Part shown: positions 17,768-25,528 of the stretch, piece after piece
Layout: every line of letters starts with the position of its first letter
How positions within the stretch are numbered: the stretch's first letter is position 1
Assembly: GCA_015665415.1 (NCBI GenBank)
Contig: JADFAE010000014.1
Location: forward strand, 62,001-126,000
From: Roseobacter sp.
GTDB lineage: Bacteria > Pseudomonadota > Alphaproteobacteria > Rhodobacterales > Rhodobacteraceae
Reading direction: 5' to 3'
Length of the DNA stretch: 64,000 nt
Position numbers and translations under genes: made by a program
The notes under the pieces: generated by a model
What the model was told of the DNA's origin: nothing
Databases searched by the model: none
The model's input: the letters and a program-made list of their open reading frames with translations, nothing else

Positions 17768-19465
17768 TTAGGCGCCCACCACCTTGACTGATGTGTTGGG
17801 CGCAGCAGACACCGTGCCCTGTTTGCGGATATGATCCTCGACCACATCCCAGATCATCGGGCCTTCGGTGCCCTCGTTGACGCTGGCCCAGCCGGACACC
17901 ACATAGGACTTGCTGGCGTCGATTTTCTCACCGGTTTTCAACAGTGTCATCTCGCTGATGCGCTCGCCCTGTGGTTTGGTGATATCGATGCGATAGCCCA
18001 TGCCGCCAATGCGCACCATGTCCCCGCCCTGCTGGTAATAGGGATCGGGATTAAAGATGTTATCGGCCACGTCCTCCAGGATCACCTTGATGAACTCCCC
18101 TGTCATTTCAGAGCGGTAGGCCGCGCCATAGCTCATGGAAGTGACATTCCAGATATCCTCGCGGGTGATGTCGTCGCCGGGATTGAGCGAAGGGCCCCAA
18201 CGCACGCCGGGCGACATGGCGATATCGGCCTCACGTTCGCTCAGCAGCGCGTCGCAGATCAGATCGTCCCAGGTACCGTTGAAGTTGCCACGTCGATACA
18301 GCAGCGAGTCGGTCTGGCCGATCACCTCCGCCAGTTGCTCGGCATAGGGCGCGCGCTGCGCATCAATCAGCTTTGAGATCACCGGGTCCGGCGCGATCAC
18401 ATCCGAGAAGATCGGGATCAACTTGTGGCGCAGACCCATCATCTGGCCATCGCGCACATCCAGATCGACACGGCTGACGAATTTGCCGTTGGAGCCCGAG
18501 GCGATGATATGGGTTTGCCCCACCAAAACCGGCTCTGGCAGCGCATCATGGGTATGGCCCGACAGGATCACATCGATACCGGAGACCACGCTGGCCATCT
18601 TTTTGTCGACGTCGAACCCGTTGTGCGACAGCAGGACCACCACATCAGCGCCCGCAGCACGGACCTCATCGACCATCTGCTGCATATGCTCATCCCGGAT
18701 CCCAAATGAATACTCGGGGAACATCCAACCGGGATTGGCGATTGGCATATAGGGAAAGGCCTGACCGATTACGGCCACCTTGGCGCCGCCGCGCTCAAAG
18801 AACTTGTAAGGTTTGAACAGCTCTGCCGGTTCATCCCATTCGCTGTCAAAGATGTTTTGCCCCAGGGCGGCAAAGGGCAGCCCCTCGACGATCTCATTCA
18901 CCCGCTCAGAGCCCAGGGTGAATTCCCAATGGAAGGTCATGGCATCCGGTTTCAGCGCGTTCATCACGTTGACCATGTCCTGGCCCTCCGTGTGATGGCA
19001 GGTGTAAGAGCCATGCCAGGTATCGCCGCCATCCAGCAACAGCGCATCCGGGCGATCGGCGCGGATGGAATTGATCACGGTAGAGACCCGATCCAGCCCG
19101 CCAACCCGGCCATAGCCCTGTGCCAGAGAAGAAAAATCATCATGGGTGAGCGCATAGGCCGAAGGGCTGCCATCGGCGATGCCATAGGCCTTGCGGAAAT
19201 CAGCGCCAGTGATGTGGGGCACGTGGCCTTTGTTGTCGCCGACGCCCAGATTGACCGAAGGTTCGCGGAAATAGATCGGTTTCAGCTGCGCGTGAATATC
19301 AGTGATGTGGATCAGGCTGATATTGCCATAGGTGTCAAACTGCAGCAGCTGGTCCTGGGTCAGGCTTTGCTGCGCGGCCAGTCGCCCCCAAGTGCCAAAA
19401 CCCGAGGCCCCAACCAGGGCTGAGGCGGCCATCGAGACCTGCAAAAAATCACGGCGCGAGATCAT
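17768..19465 (-). CDS. soxB: SoxB, thiosulfohydrolase
   Basis: A 565-residue periplasmic dimanganese enzyme that hydrolyses the sulfate group from SoxY-bound cysteine-S-thiosulfonate. Tat signal: SRRDFLQVSMAASALVGASG. Metal-binding motifs of the calcineurin-like/5'-nucleotidase superfamily are HITDIHAQLKP, LDGGDTWHGS, LLSHNGFDVDKK and LSGHTHDALPEP. The usual GNHE block is replaced by the SoxB-specific WEFTLGSERV. The C-terminal nucleotidase-like domain is complete. The start has CAGGAAG about 8 bases upstream. A transcription-stop-like palindrome and dyads lie between it and soxA, so soxBCD may have its own promoter. Confidence 0.97.
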   Translation of the reverse strand: MISRRDFLQVSMAASALVGASGFGTWGRLAAQQSLTQDQLLQFDTYGNISLIHITDIHAQLKPIYFREPSVNLGVGDNKGHVPHITGADFRKAYGIADGSPSAYALTHDDFSSLAQGYGRVGGLDRVSTVINSIRADRPDALLLDGGDTWHGSYTCHHTEGQDMVNVMNALKPDAMTFHWEFTLGSERVNEIVEGLPFAALGQNIFDSEWDEPAELFKPYKFFERGGAKVAVIGQAFPYMPIANPGWMFPEYSFGIRDEHMQQMVDEVRAAGADVVVLLSHNGFDVDKKMASVVSGIDVILSGHTHDALPEPVLVGQTHIIASGSNGKFVSRVDLDVRDGQMMGLRHKLIPIFSDVIAPDPVISKLIDAQRAPYAEQLAEVIGQTDSLLYRRGNFNGTWDDLICDALLSEREADIAMSPGVRWGPSLNPGDDITREDIWNVTSMSYGAAYRSEMTGEFIKVILEDVADNIFNPDPYYQQGGDMVRIGGMGYRIDITKPQGERISEMTLLKTGEKIDASKSYVVSGWASVNEGTEGPMIWDVVEDHIRKQGTVSAAPNTSVKVVGA

Positions 19466-19495
19466 GTCTGTCTTCCTGTGCGATCATGAGCGGCA

Positions 19496-19524
19496 AATAT
19501 GATTCATATTCGCATCTATGAATT
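19496..19524. promoter_or_regulatory. Candidate SoxR operator upstream of soxB
   Basis: Two overlapping dyads lie 31-59 bases before the soxB start: AATATGA-T-TCATATT (19496-19510) and ATTCATA-N8-TATGAAT (19502-19524 region). The ATTCA/TGAAT half-sites match those before soxXW and soxC, though the spacing here is longer. Candidate SoxR-binding site, inferred. Confidence 0.45.
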
Positions 19525-19536
19525 TATCAATCAAGA

Positions 19537-19568
19537 AACACCCCGCGCCTGATCAGGCGCGGGGTGTT
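19537..19568 (-). terminator. Perfect palindrome between soxA and soxB, probable terminator or attenuator
   Basis: A perfect 32-base palindrome (two 16-base arms meeting at 19552/19553) lies 8 bases after the soxA stop codon. As RNA it forms a 14-bp, GC-rich stem with a GATC loop, and on the minus strand it is followed by TTCTTGATTGAT. It could end the soxXYZA message, lower the level of soxBCD, or protect the 3' end of the upstream message. Confidence 0.75.
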
Positions 19569-19575
19569 GGTCGTC

Positions 19576-20427
19576 TTAGTTGCGGACCGAGGGACCTTCG
19601 ACCGCCAGACCATTGCCACGCGAGGCGACATAAAGCTCAAGCGCGACAAACTCGGAGGAGCCCGGCTTGTAGGTCTCAGCGCGGGTGTCCCGCACACAGC
19701 CCTTAAAGCGCGCGTGCACATTGTTGAGCTTGGCGTTTTTCAGACGATAGGTTGGGAAACCGTTGATCTGGCCCTGGCTCAGGTGATCGGCGCGGATCAT
19801 CAATCCATAGCTGTCTTCGTGGCAATTGGCGCAGGAGAGTTCCAGCTGACCGGTGCGGGCATAGTACATCTCCTTGCCCTGCTCCCAGGTGGACTGGGCC
19901 GGACCATCGATGGCAACATTGACCGGCATGCCACGCGACTGCACCGAAATCAGTGCTTCCATCGCGGTCATCTTGCCGCCGGTGTATTTCCAAGGCTCAG
20001 CGCCCATCTGGTTTTCACGACAATCGTTGATCTGCGTCGCCAGGGTCCGAACCTCGCCTGCGGTTTCATTCCACTTGGGGTAAACCGCACGCACGCCCGC
20101 CATGCTCTCATCCACCTCATCGTGACAAGAGGAACAGGATTTACCTTCGCTGCCCTCAGCGGTCTCCCAGGCATCCATGGCCTTGTCGACAAACACCATC
20201 GCAGGGTTCTCGAAATCATCCATCTGCAGGGCCTGGGTCTCATCCGAGCGGAAGTGCCAGCCGGACATGACTTCATCCATGACATCCGACAAATGCGCAG
20301 GAGCTGCTGTTTTGGTGACCAGGGTTTCTTCTTCGTTCAATACCAGCGTGTCGTCATCCGCATCCGCATGGGCGGAAAGCGGTAGGGCGAGCGCGACAGC
20401 AATGGCGGTAAGCGCCTTATAGTTCAT
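19576..20427 (-). CDS. soxA: SoxA, L-cysteine S-thiosulfotransferase c-type cytochrome subunit
   Basis: A 283-residue periplasmic protein which, with SoxX, oxidatively couples thiosulfate to the SoxY carrier cysteine. It has a signal peptide (cleavage after SAHA) and two CxxCH haem motifs (CSSCH about residue 97, CANCH about 198), as in the dihaem SoxA class. The sulfur-carrying cysteine is in FKGCVRDTRAE (about 241). The start at 20427 follows GGAGGACAAGG; the frame runs on into soxZ, but that part is spurious. It is followed by the strong palindrome at 19537-19568. Confidence 0.96.
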   Translation of the reverse strand: MNYKALTAIAVALALPLSAHADADDDTLVLNEEETLVTKTAAPAHLSDVMDEVMSGWHFRSDETQALQMDDFENPAMVFVDKAMDAWETAEGSEGKSCSSCHDEVDESMAGVRAVYPKWNETAGEVRTLATQINDCRENQMGAEPWKYTGGKMTAMEALISVQSRGMPVNVAIDGPAQSTWEQGKEMYYARTGQLELSCANCHEDSYGLMIRADHLSQGQINGFPTYRLKNAKLNNVHARFKGCVRDTRAETYKPGSSEFVALELYVASRGNGLAVEGPSVRN

Positions 20428-20500
20428 TCCTTGTCCTCCCTTGGGTATCCATCCGGGCCACCTCTGCGGCCAGGATGCGTGCCTTGAGATCCGGAAGGGA

Positions 20501-20830
20501 TCAGGCGATTTTGATCGCCTTTGACGTCTCATAGACCGACCCGTCATCGTCATACCAGGTGAAGGCGAATTCACCGGCTTCGGGCACGGTGGCCTCGAAC
20601 TGGAAATAGGGGTTGGTCGAGACCGCGGGCTCGATGGTGACATCAGCGACCATCTGACCGTTGAAAGCACAGGTAAAGCGGTTGATGATCGAACGCGGGA
20701 TCACATTGCCTTCTTTGTCCTTGCGCTGACCACTTTCCATCTGGTGGCTGATCAGGGTCTTGATGGTCACTGCCTCGCCGGCAGCTGCTGTCTTTGGGAC
20801 TTTGACGCGGGGTTTTACACCGGATGCCAT
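20501..20830 (-). CDS. soxZ: SoxZ, sulfur-carrier complex subunit
   Basis: A 109-residue protein that forms the SoxYZ heterodimer, the carrier on which thiosulfate is oxidised. It matches the family over its length: PRVKVPKTAAAGEAVTIKTL at the start, ISHQMESGQR, the NRFTCAFNG segment, and FTWYDDDGS. It lacks a signal peptide and is exported by the Tat route together with SoxY, as known for this pair. It lies 41 bases after soxY and 73 bases before soxA on the same strand. Confidence 0.96.
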   Translation of the reverse strand: MASGVKPRVKVPKTAAAGEAVTIKTLISHQMESGQRKDKEGNVIPRSIINRFTCAFNGQMVADVTIEPAVSTNPYFQFEATVPEAGEFAFTWYDDDGSVYETSKAIKIA

Positions 20831-20871
20831 GTCTGAAATTCCTTCCTATTCGTTTGGGATGCAGGCAGCGC

Positions 20872-21288
20872 TCAGCCGCCACAGCCCCCGATGGTCACTT
20901 TCACGGCGGCACTTGCCTTGGCAAAACTGCCATCGGCAAGCTTGGCAATGGCGACCACATCCTGGGTGCCGGCAAGGCGAATTCGGGTTGCGGCGGCCTG
21001 GCTGGCAGCCAGTGGACCAAAGTTGAAAGTCGCCACACCGGGTGTCGGATTGCCGGTGGCCAGCACCATGATCGCCGTTGCGCCAGGTGCACTCACCGAA
21101 ATCGGAACAGTATTGCCGTTTTCAGCAATCTCCGGCGCGGTCAGCTCCACCCCGGTGTCGGCCAGATCTGCGCCACCGGTGAATTCGGCGATCCGATCCT
21201 CGGCGCTGGCGTTGACGCGGAACGGCAACACCGTCATCACAGCGGCTCCCAGGCCCAGGGCCAGGGTCTCGCGGCGTGAGAACTCCAT
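20872..21288 (-). CDS. soxY: SoxY, sulfur carrier protein
   Basis: A 138-residue Tat-exported protein (EFSRRETLALGLGAAVM) whose C-terminal GGCGG motif carries the sulfur substrate on its cysteine through the whole Sox cycle. Here the end reads TIGGCGG, so the swinging arm is intact. AAGGAG stands 7 bases before the ATG at 21288; another ATG is directly before it (21291) and could equally be used. It lies between soxX and soxZ. Confidence 0.96.
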   Translation of the reverse strand: MEFSRRETLALGLGAAVMTVLPFRVNASAEDRIAEFTGGADLADTGVELTAPEIAENGNTVPISVSAPGATAIMVLATGNPTPGVATFNFGPLAASQAAATRIRLAGTQDVVAIAKLADGSFAKASAAVKVTIGGCGG

Positions 21289-21338
21289 CATATGTCTCCT
21301 TTGACTTTTCGTGAGGCTTGGGGGCAAGGCCCCGGGCG

Positions 21339-21815
21339 TCACTCTTCTTTCAGCGTCGCGATAAAGGCGACGACATCTTCGATTTGCTGCGCAGTCAGGA
21401 TCGGTGTCAGCGCCTCTGTCGGGGCCTTGCCGGTATAGCCGTCCCCGGGGCGGATAAAGCCTTCGACCTTGTAAAAGGCGGGCATCATCGTGCCCTCAAA
21501 GGTCATCTTGGCATTGGCCATCAACCCGCGCAGCTCCGCCTCGTTCCAGCGATCGCCAGCGCCATCCAGCGAGGGACCGATTTCCCCCTGAAAGGGCACG
21601 TCCGCCAGCGCTGAAAGCTGATGACAGGCAACGCAGTTGCCCTGCGACTTGGTTCCCGCGATGATTGCGCCGCTGGCGGCATCGCCCGGCACACCGCTCA
21701 AGGAGACAGCAACGCCGCCATCCTCGTCGAATTGCACGTCCTTTGGTGCGACCTCTGCTGCCAGGGTTACACTCCCGGTCAGGCACATGGCCAGTGTCAG
21801 AGATAGTCTCTTCAT
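21339..21815 (-). CDS. soxX: SoxX, L-cysteine S-thiosulfotransferase c-type cytochrome subunit
   Basis: A 158-residue monohaem cytochrome c partner of SoxA. It has a Sec signal peptide (about 1-19), a haem motif NCVACHQL at about residue 60, and a C-terminal methionine ligand region (GTMMPAFYKV). GGGAGGAACC lies directly upstream of the ATG. It is the first gene of soxXYZA, 125 bases downstream of soxW, and that gap contains an ATTCA-N6-TGAAT dyad close to soxW. Confidence 0.95.
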   Translation of the reverse strand: MKRLSLTLAMCLTGSVTLAAEVAPKDVQFDEDGGVAVSLSGVPGDAASGAIIAGTKSQGNCVACHQLSALADVPFQGEIGPSLDGAGDRWNEAELRGLMANAKMTFEGTMMPAFYKVEGFIRPGDGYTGKAPTEALTPILTAQQIEDVVAFIATLKEE

Positions 21816-21899
21816 GGTTCCTCCCGTTGGCTGCCACCCGCGCCGGGCGGGCTTAGCTGTTGTATACCGTAGGGCACGCGGCCCGAATAACGCAACAAC

Positions 21900-21919
21900 A
21901 AATTCAATAGTATGAATTT
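21900..21919. promoter_or_regulatory. Candidate SoxR operator between soxW and soxX
   Basis: A perfect 7-bp inverted repeat, AAATTCA-N6-TGAATTT, lies 84 bases before the soxX start. SoxR of other bacteria is reported to bind the soxW-soxX gap, so the position fits. The same half-sites and spacing occur before soxC. Confidence 0.6.
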
Positions 21920-21939
21920 TTATATTCCTTCACCCGCAA

Positions 21940-22533
21940 TCAATCCGCAGACCCATTGTTGCGCTCCGAGATGCGGCGCGCGTGATAGCGCTGAAAATCT
22001 TCTCCATTGTCAAGGAGATACCTCTCTTCGCGGACCCAGGTGAACATGTCCAGAGTGGTGCCAACACCAAAGGCACCCGGCATGGTCGCCACCGCGGCCT
22101 GTGGTGCAGTCACGCCTTCGGGCACCGCTGCGGGCAGGAACAGAATCGTCGGTGTGAACAACACGCCCCAGCGCCGGGCCATGTCCTTTTCCGACAGCGT
22201 GGTGCCATCGAAATCCGTGACCTCGACATCGCCATAGAGGTTCATCTGCACCACAAAGTAATTCTCTTCGATGTAGCCCCCCACTTCCGGCCGTGGAAAA
22301 ACATCCTCATGCATCTTGGTGCAATAGATGCAGCCGCGCTGTTCAAAGAACAGGACCAGGCGTTTGCCCTCGGCATTGGCCTCTTCCAGGTCTTCGCGCA
22401 GATCCTTGAAGGTCTCGCGCATCCAGGGCGTTTTATGCAGCCCATCGTCGCCGAGCTCTGCCGCCGCCACAGGCACGGCCAGCAGCGGCAGCGCCACCGC
22501 CAGTGCAGCCAGTCTCAACACCCAATGTTTCAT
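21940..22533 (-). CDS. soxW: SoxW, periplasmic thioredoxin-like protein
   Basis: A 197-residue exported protein (signal peptide about 1-23) with a thioredoxin fold of the SoxW/TlpA-like kind. The redox motif CIYC is at about residue 68 within FFEQRGCIYCTKMHEDVF, and the cis-proline region FTPTILFL is intact. SoxW takes reducing power from the membrane protein SoxV and keeps Sox components reduced in the periplasm. GGGAGGAGAG precedes the ATG. It lies 27 bases after soxV. Confidence 0.93.
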   Translation of the reverse strand: MKHWVLRLAALAVALPLLAVPVAAAELGDDGLHKTPWMRETFKDLREDLEEANAEGKRLVLFFEQRGCIYCTKMHEDVFPRPEVGGYIEENYFVVQMNLYGDVEVTDFDGTTLSEKDMARRWGVLFTPTILFLPAAVPEGVTAPQAAVATMPGAFGVGTTLDMFTWVREERYLLDNGEDFQRYHARRISERNNGSAD

Positions 22534-22560
22534 CTCTCTCCTCCCAGATCTCTGCATCCC

Positions 22561-23298
22561 TCAGCCGATGCTGGCAAAGCCCGGCATCCAGCGGATCATC
22601 ATATCGGCGATCCAGCGCACCCCGCCGGTGACAATCAGCAGTGCAAACAGGATCAGCATTGCACCCATGGCTTTCTCAACCCAGTGAAAAGCCGCCCGAT
22701 GGCGCGCAACCCAGGCCAAAAACGGCTTGGCAAACAGCGCGGCCACCACAAAGGGGGCCGTCATCGCCGCGCCATAGACCAAGAGCAAGGCGCCGCCACG
22801 CCAGACTTCACCCATGCCCGAAGCCACCATCAGGATCGAGGCTAGAGCCGGGCCAACGCAGGGCGTCCAGCCGAAGCCAAAGGCCAGCCCCATCAGATAG
22901 GCCCCCGCCAGGCTGGAGGGATCCGCAGCACTTTCCATCCGCGCCTCGCGGTAAAAAAGGCCAATCCGGATAACCCCAAGGAAATGCAGGCCAAAAACCA
23001 CCAGGATGGCCGCCGCCCCATAGGACAACAGCTCCATATATTGGCCAAAAAGCTGTCCCAGCGCCGTTGCTCCCATGCCCATCAGCATGAACACAGAAGT
23101 GACTCCGGCAGCGAAACAAACAGAAGCCAGAACCATACGCCGCTGCGCGCCAGGCGCGATCTCTCCGTCGCTGCGCAGCTCTGCCATCGACAGCCCGCCC
23201 AGATAGGACAGGTAAAACGGCACCATCGGCAGGATGCAGGGGGTAAAAAAGCTCAGCAAACCGGCAAAAGCCGCCCCCAGATATGAGATGTCCAGCAT
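22561..23298 (-). CDS. soxV: SoxV, CcdA-family thiol transporter
   Basis: A 245-residue, six-helix membrane protein of the CcdA/DsbD family that carries electrons from cytoplasmic thioredoxin to periplasmic thiol proteins. The two active cysteines are in SFFTPCILPMVPFYLSYLGG (TM1) and GFGWTPCVGPALASIL (TM4), both next to prolines as in the family. It is the first gene of the minus-strand sox run, divergent from soxS. A GTG three bases upstream of the chosen ATG is an alternative start; GGAGG is about 14 bases from the ATG, further than usual. Confidence 0.93.
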   Translation of the reverse strand: MLDISYLGAAFAGLLSFFTPCILPMVPFYLSYLGGLSMAELRSDGEIAPGAQRRMVLASVCFAAGVTSVFMLMGMGATALGQLFGQYMELLSYGAAAILVVFGLHFLGVIRIGLFYREARMESAADPSSLAGAYLMGLAFGFGWTPCVGPALASILMVASGMGEVWRGGALLLVYGAAMTAPFVVAALFAKPFLAWVARHRAAFHWVEKAMGAMLILFALLIVTGGVRWIADMMIRWMPGFASIG

Positions 23299-23350
23299 CA
23301 CGCGATTATGATCCTCCGCGCCCCGGCACCATGTGGCGCAAGGCTTGTGT

Positions 23351-23367
23351 TATTCACATATTCAAAT
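23351..23367. promoter_or_regulatory. Candidate SoxR-binding half-sites between soxV and soxS
   Basis: Two direct ATTCA half-sites (23352-23356 and 23360-23364) lie in the divergent soxV-soxS gap, the other region reported to be bound by SoxR in related bacteria. A TGAAT partner at the usual spacing was not found, so this site is weaker than the others. Confidence 0.35.
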
Positions 23368-23416
23368 TACGTTGTATCAAGCCGCAAATGGTGGCTGCCG
23401 TCAACGGTTGAAGATC

Positions 23417-23887
23417 ATGAATGCCCCAAACCCCCTATCCGCCCTGAGGCGGGGGATTGCAATGCTTGTACTGGTTCTGTTTGCGCTGCCCGTTTGGGCC
23501 GCAGACAGCTCAGGCGCGACCACCGCCCACGGGGGCGGTCAAGCGCCAGACCCAGATCCAATGCCGCGCTATGAGTTGATCATAGTTGAACAACGGGGCT
23601 GCGAGTGGTGCCGCCGTTGGAACGAAGAGATTGCCCCAATCTACCCAAAGACCAGCGAGGGCCAGTTTGCCCCGCTGCGCCGGGTCGATCTGCGCGCGCT
23701 GCCTGATGATCTGGAAGTGACACGCCGGCTCAATTTCACCCCGACCTTCTTGATTGTGAAGGACGGGCATGAGATGGCCCGTCTCGAAGGCTATCCGGGA
23801 GAGGATTTTTTCTGGCCCCTGATATCACAAATGATGAGCAAGCATCTGGGCTACGACCCCACCCAGGTTGCCCAACCCGAGAGCTAG
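23417..23887 (+). CDS. soxS: SoxS, periplasmic thioredoxin-like activator
   Basis: A 156-residue exported thioredoxin-fold protein (signal peptide about 14-30; mature part starts after WAADS). The redox motif CEWC is at about residue 62 in VEQRGCEWCRRW, and the cis-Pro loop is NFTPTFLIV. SoxS of Paracoccus reactivates the SoxY carrier by reducing it. The ATG at 23417 is preceded only by a weak ribosome binding site; an internal ATG at 23462 would shorten the signal peptide. It is divergent from soxV and 61 bases before soxR. Confidence 0.88.
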   Translation: MNAPNPLSALRRGIAMLVLVLFALPVWAADSSGATTAHGGGQAPDPDPMPRYELIIVEQRGCEWCRRWNEEIAPIYPKTSEGQFAPLRRVDLRALPDDLEVTRRLNFTPTFLIVKDGHEMARLEGYPGEDFFWPLISQMMSKHLGYDPTQVAQPES

Positions 23888-23948
23888 ACGCCAAAATACG
23901 AATGGGACGTGCGGCGCCAACAGCGCCGCCACCACAGGAGACAAAGAC

Positions 23949-24290
23949 ATGGCACTACCGCATTTCTCGGCCGATATGGCCCCGGAAGAGCTGGACAGCA
24001 TGGTGGATAACGCCACCAAGGCCTCGAATTTTCTCAAGGCGATCAGCCACGAGGGCCGATTGATGATCCTCTGCCATCTGGTCAGCGGTGAGAAATCCGT
24101 AACAGAACTGGAGGATCTGCTGGCTGCACGTCAGGCCGCCGTCTCGCAGCAGCTGTCGCGTCTGCGCCTCGAAGGCCTGGTGATCCCGCGCCGCGATGGC
24201 AAGGCGATCTACTATCGCCTGGCGGACGATCGCCCCCGCCGGATCCTCGAGGTGGTCTACGAGCTCTTTTGCGCCGAGGATGAGGCCTGA
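23949..24290 (+). CDS. soxR: SoxR, ArsR-family repressor of the sox genes
   Basis: A 113-residue winged-helix regulator of the ArsR/SmtB family. The HTH is at about residues 47-85 (TELEDLLAARQAAVSQQLSRL, then the wing RRDGKAIYYRL). Two cysteines (in MILCHLVSG and ELFCAEDE) could sense reactive sulfur, as shown for related ArsR-type sulfur sensors. CAGGAG lies 9-10 bases before the ATG at 23949; the longer frame overlaps soxS and is unlikely. It sits between soxS and the SoxT-like transporter, the Paracoccus order, which is the main basis for the name. Not to be confused with the MerR-type SoxR of oxidative stress. Confidence 0.92.
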   Translation: MALPHFSADMAPEELDSMVDNATKASNFLKAISHEGRLMILCHLVSGEKSVTELEDLLAARQAAVSQQLSRLRLEGLVIPRRDGKAIYYRLADDRPRRILEVVYELFCAEDEA

Positions 24291-24327
24291 GCTTCCCCCA
24301 ATTTATCTGATTTAAGTGAGGCCGCCC

Positions 24328-25386
24328 ATGTTTGACCTGTTCAGCGATCACCAGCTGGTGGCAGGTATCGGACTTCTGGGCGGCATTTTGTTGGGACTGG
24401 CGGCACGGCTGGGGCGATTTTGCACCCTGGGGGCTATCGAAGACCTGCTTTATGGCGGCTCCTCTTTGCGCATGCGGATGTGGGCACTCGCCATCGGCAC
24501 AGCCATAATCGGCAGCTTTTCCCTAATCGGGCTCGACGTTCTGGACCCCGGTCAATCCTTTTACCTCTCGGTGCGTTGGATGCCGCTCGCCTCGATCCTG
24601 GGCGGGCTGATGTTCGGCTATGGCATGGCGCTCAGCGGCAATTGCGGCTACGGCGCAATTGCGCGACTGGGCGGTGGCGATCTGCGCAGCTTTGTCATTG
24701 TGCTGGTGATGGGGGTCTCTACCTATGTGGTGCTGTCCGGGCCGCTGGCTCCGCTGCGCAATCTGATGTTCGAACAGCAGGATGTGACCACCGACCAACT
24801 GCCCGGTCTCGCCCATCATTTGGCCGATCTGACCGCCCTGCCCCTGCCTGCCATCGGCATTGCCATAGGTCTGGCGATAATTCTGGGGGCTCTTGGCTCC
24901 CGCGATATGCGGCAAGAGCCCAGCGCCATCTTCTGGTCCGTCATGGTCGGCCTGGCCGTGGTGTCCGGCTGGGCAGGAACCGCGTTTATCAACCGCGAGG
25001 GATTCGAGGCGCTGCCGGTGGTTTCGCACAGCTTCTCTGCCCCCCTGGGTGAGACCATTTTGTGGACCATGACCGGCAGCCTGCGCCCACTCTCCTTTGC
25101 GGTGGGCTCCATCACCGGGGTCTGGCTGGGGGCTTTCATCGGCTCGCTCTTGAAAGGTCATTTCCGCTGGGAGGCCTGCGACGACCCGCGCGAGCTGCGC
25201 CGCCAGATCATTGGTGCCGCCATCATGGGGGCAGGTGCGGTGATAGCCATGGGCTGCACCGTCGGCCAGGGGCTCAGCGCCTTTTCTCTGCTGGCGATCT
25301 CAGCCCCGGTGACCTTTCTGGCGATCTTTGCCGGTGCAGCCCTGGGCCTGCGCCAATTGATCGAAGGCTTTCGCCCAGCGCTTTAG
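24328..25386 (+). CDS. soxT: YeeE/YedE-family sulfur transporter (SoxT-like)
   Basis: A 352-residue membrane protein of the YeeE/YedE (TsuA) family with about nine hydrophobic segments. Members import thiosulfate or related sulfur compounds through conserved cysteines. Candidates here are in GRFCTLGAIEDLLYG (about residue 33), the GNCGYGAIARLGGGDLR repeat (about 107), and AMGCTVGQGLSAFSLL (about 311), the typical internal-repeat pattern. GTGAGG precedes the ATG at 24328 by 6 bases. It is 37 bases downstream of soxR, matching soxT of Paracoccus. Confidence 0.9.
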   Translation: MFDLFSDHQLVAGIGLLGGILLGLAARLGRFCTLGAIEDLLYGGSSLRMRMWALAIGTAIIGSFSLIGLDVLDPGQSFYLSVRWMPLASILGGLMFGYGMALSGNCGYGAIARLGGGDLRSFVIVLVMGVSTYVVLSGPLAPLRNLMFEQQDVTTDQLPGLAHHLADLTALPLPAIGIAIGLAIILGALGSRDMRQEPSAIFWSVMVGLAVVSGWAGTAFINREGFEALPVVSHSFSAPLGETILWTMTGSLRPLSFAVGSITGVWLGAFIGSLLKGHFRWEACDDPRELRRQIIGAAIMGAGAVIAMGCTVGQGLSAFSLLAISAPVTFLAIFAGAALGLRQLIEGFRPAL

Positions 25387-25528
25387 CTACAAGGCTGAGG
25401 CGGGCCTGCGCGGTTTCGCAAATAAATAAGGATTGTCTTGTGCTCGAGTTTTCGCCTTTAACTTGGCCTATCATCACACCGCAGCAGTGACAGAGGTATG
25501 CAGCGGCTAGGCCGCGAACAGGGCACAC

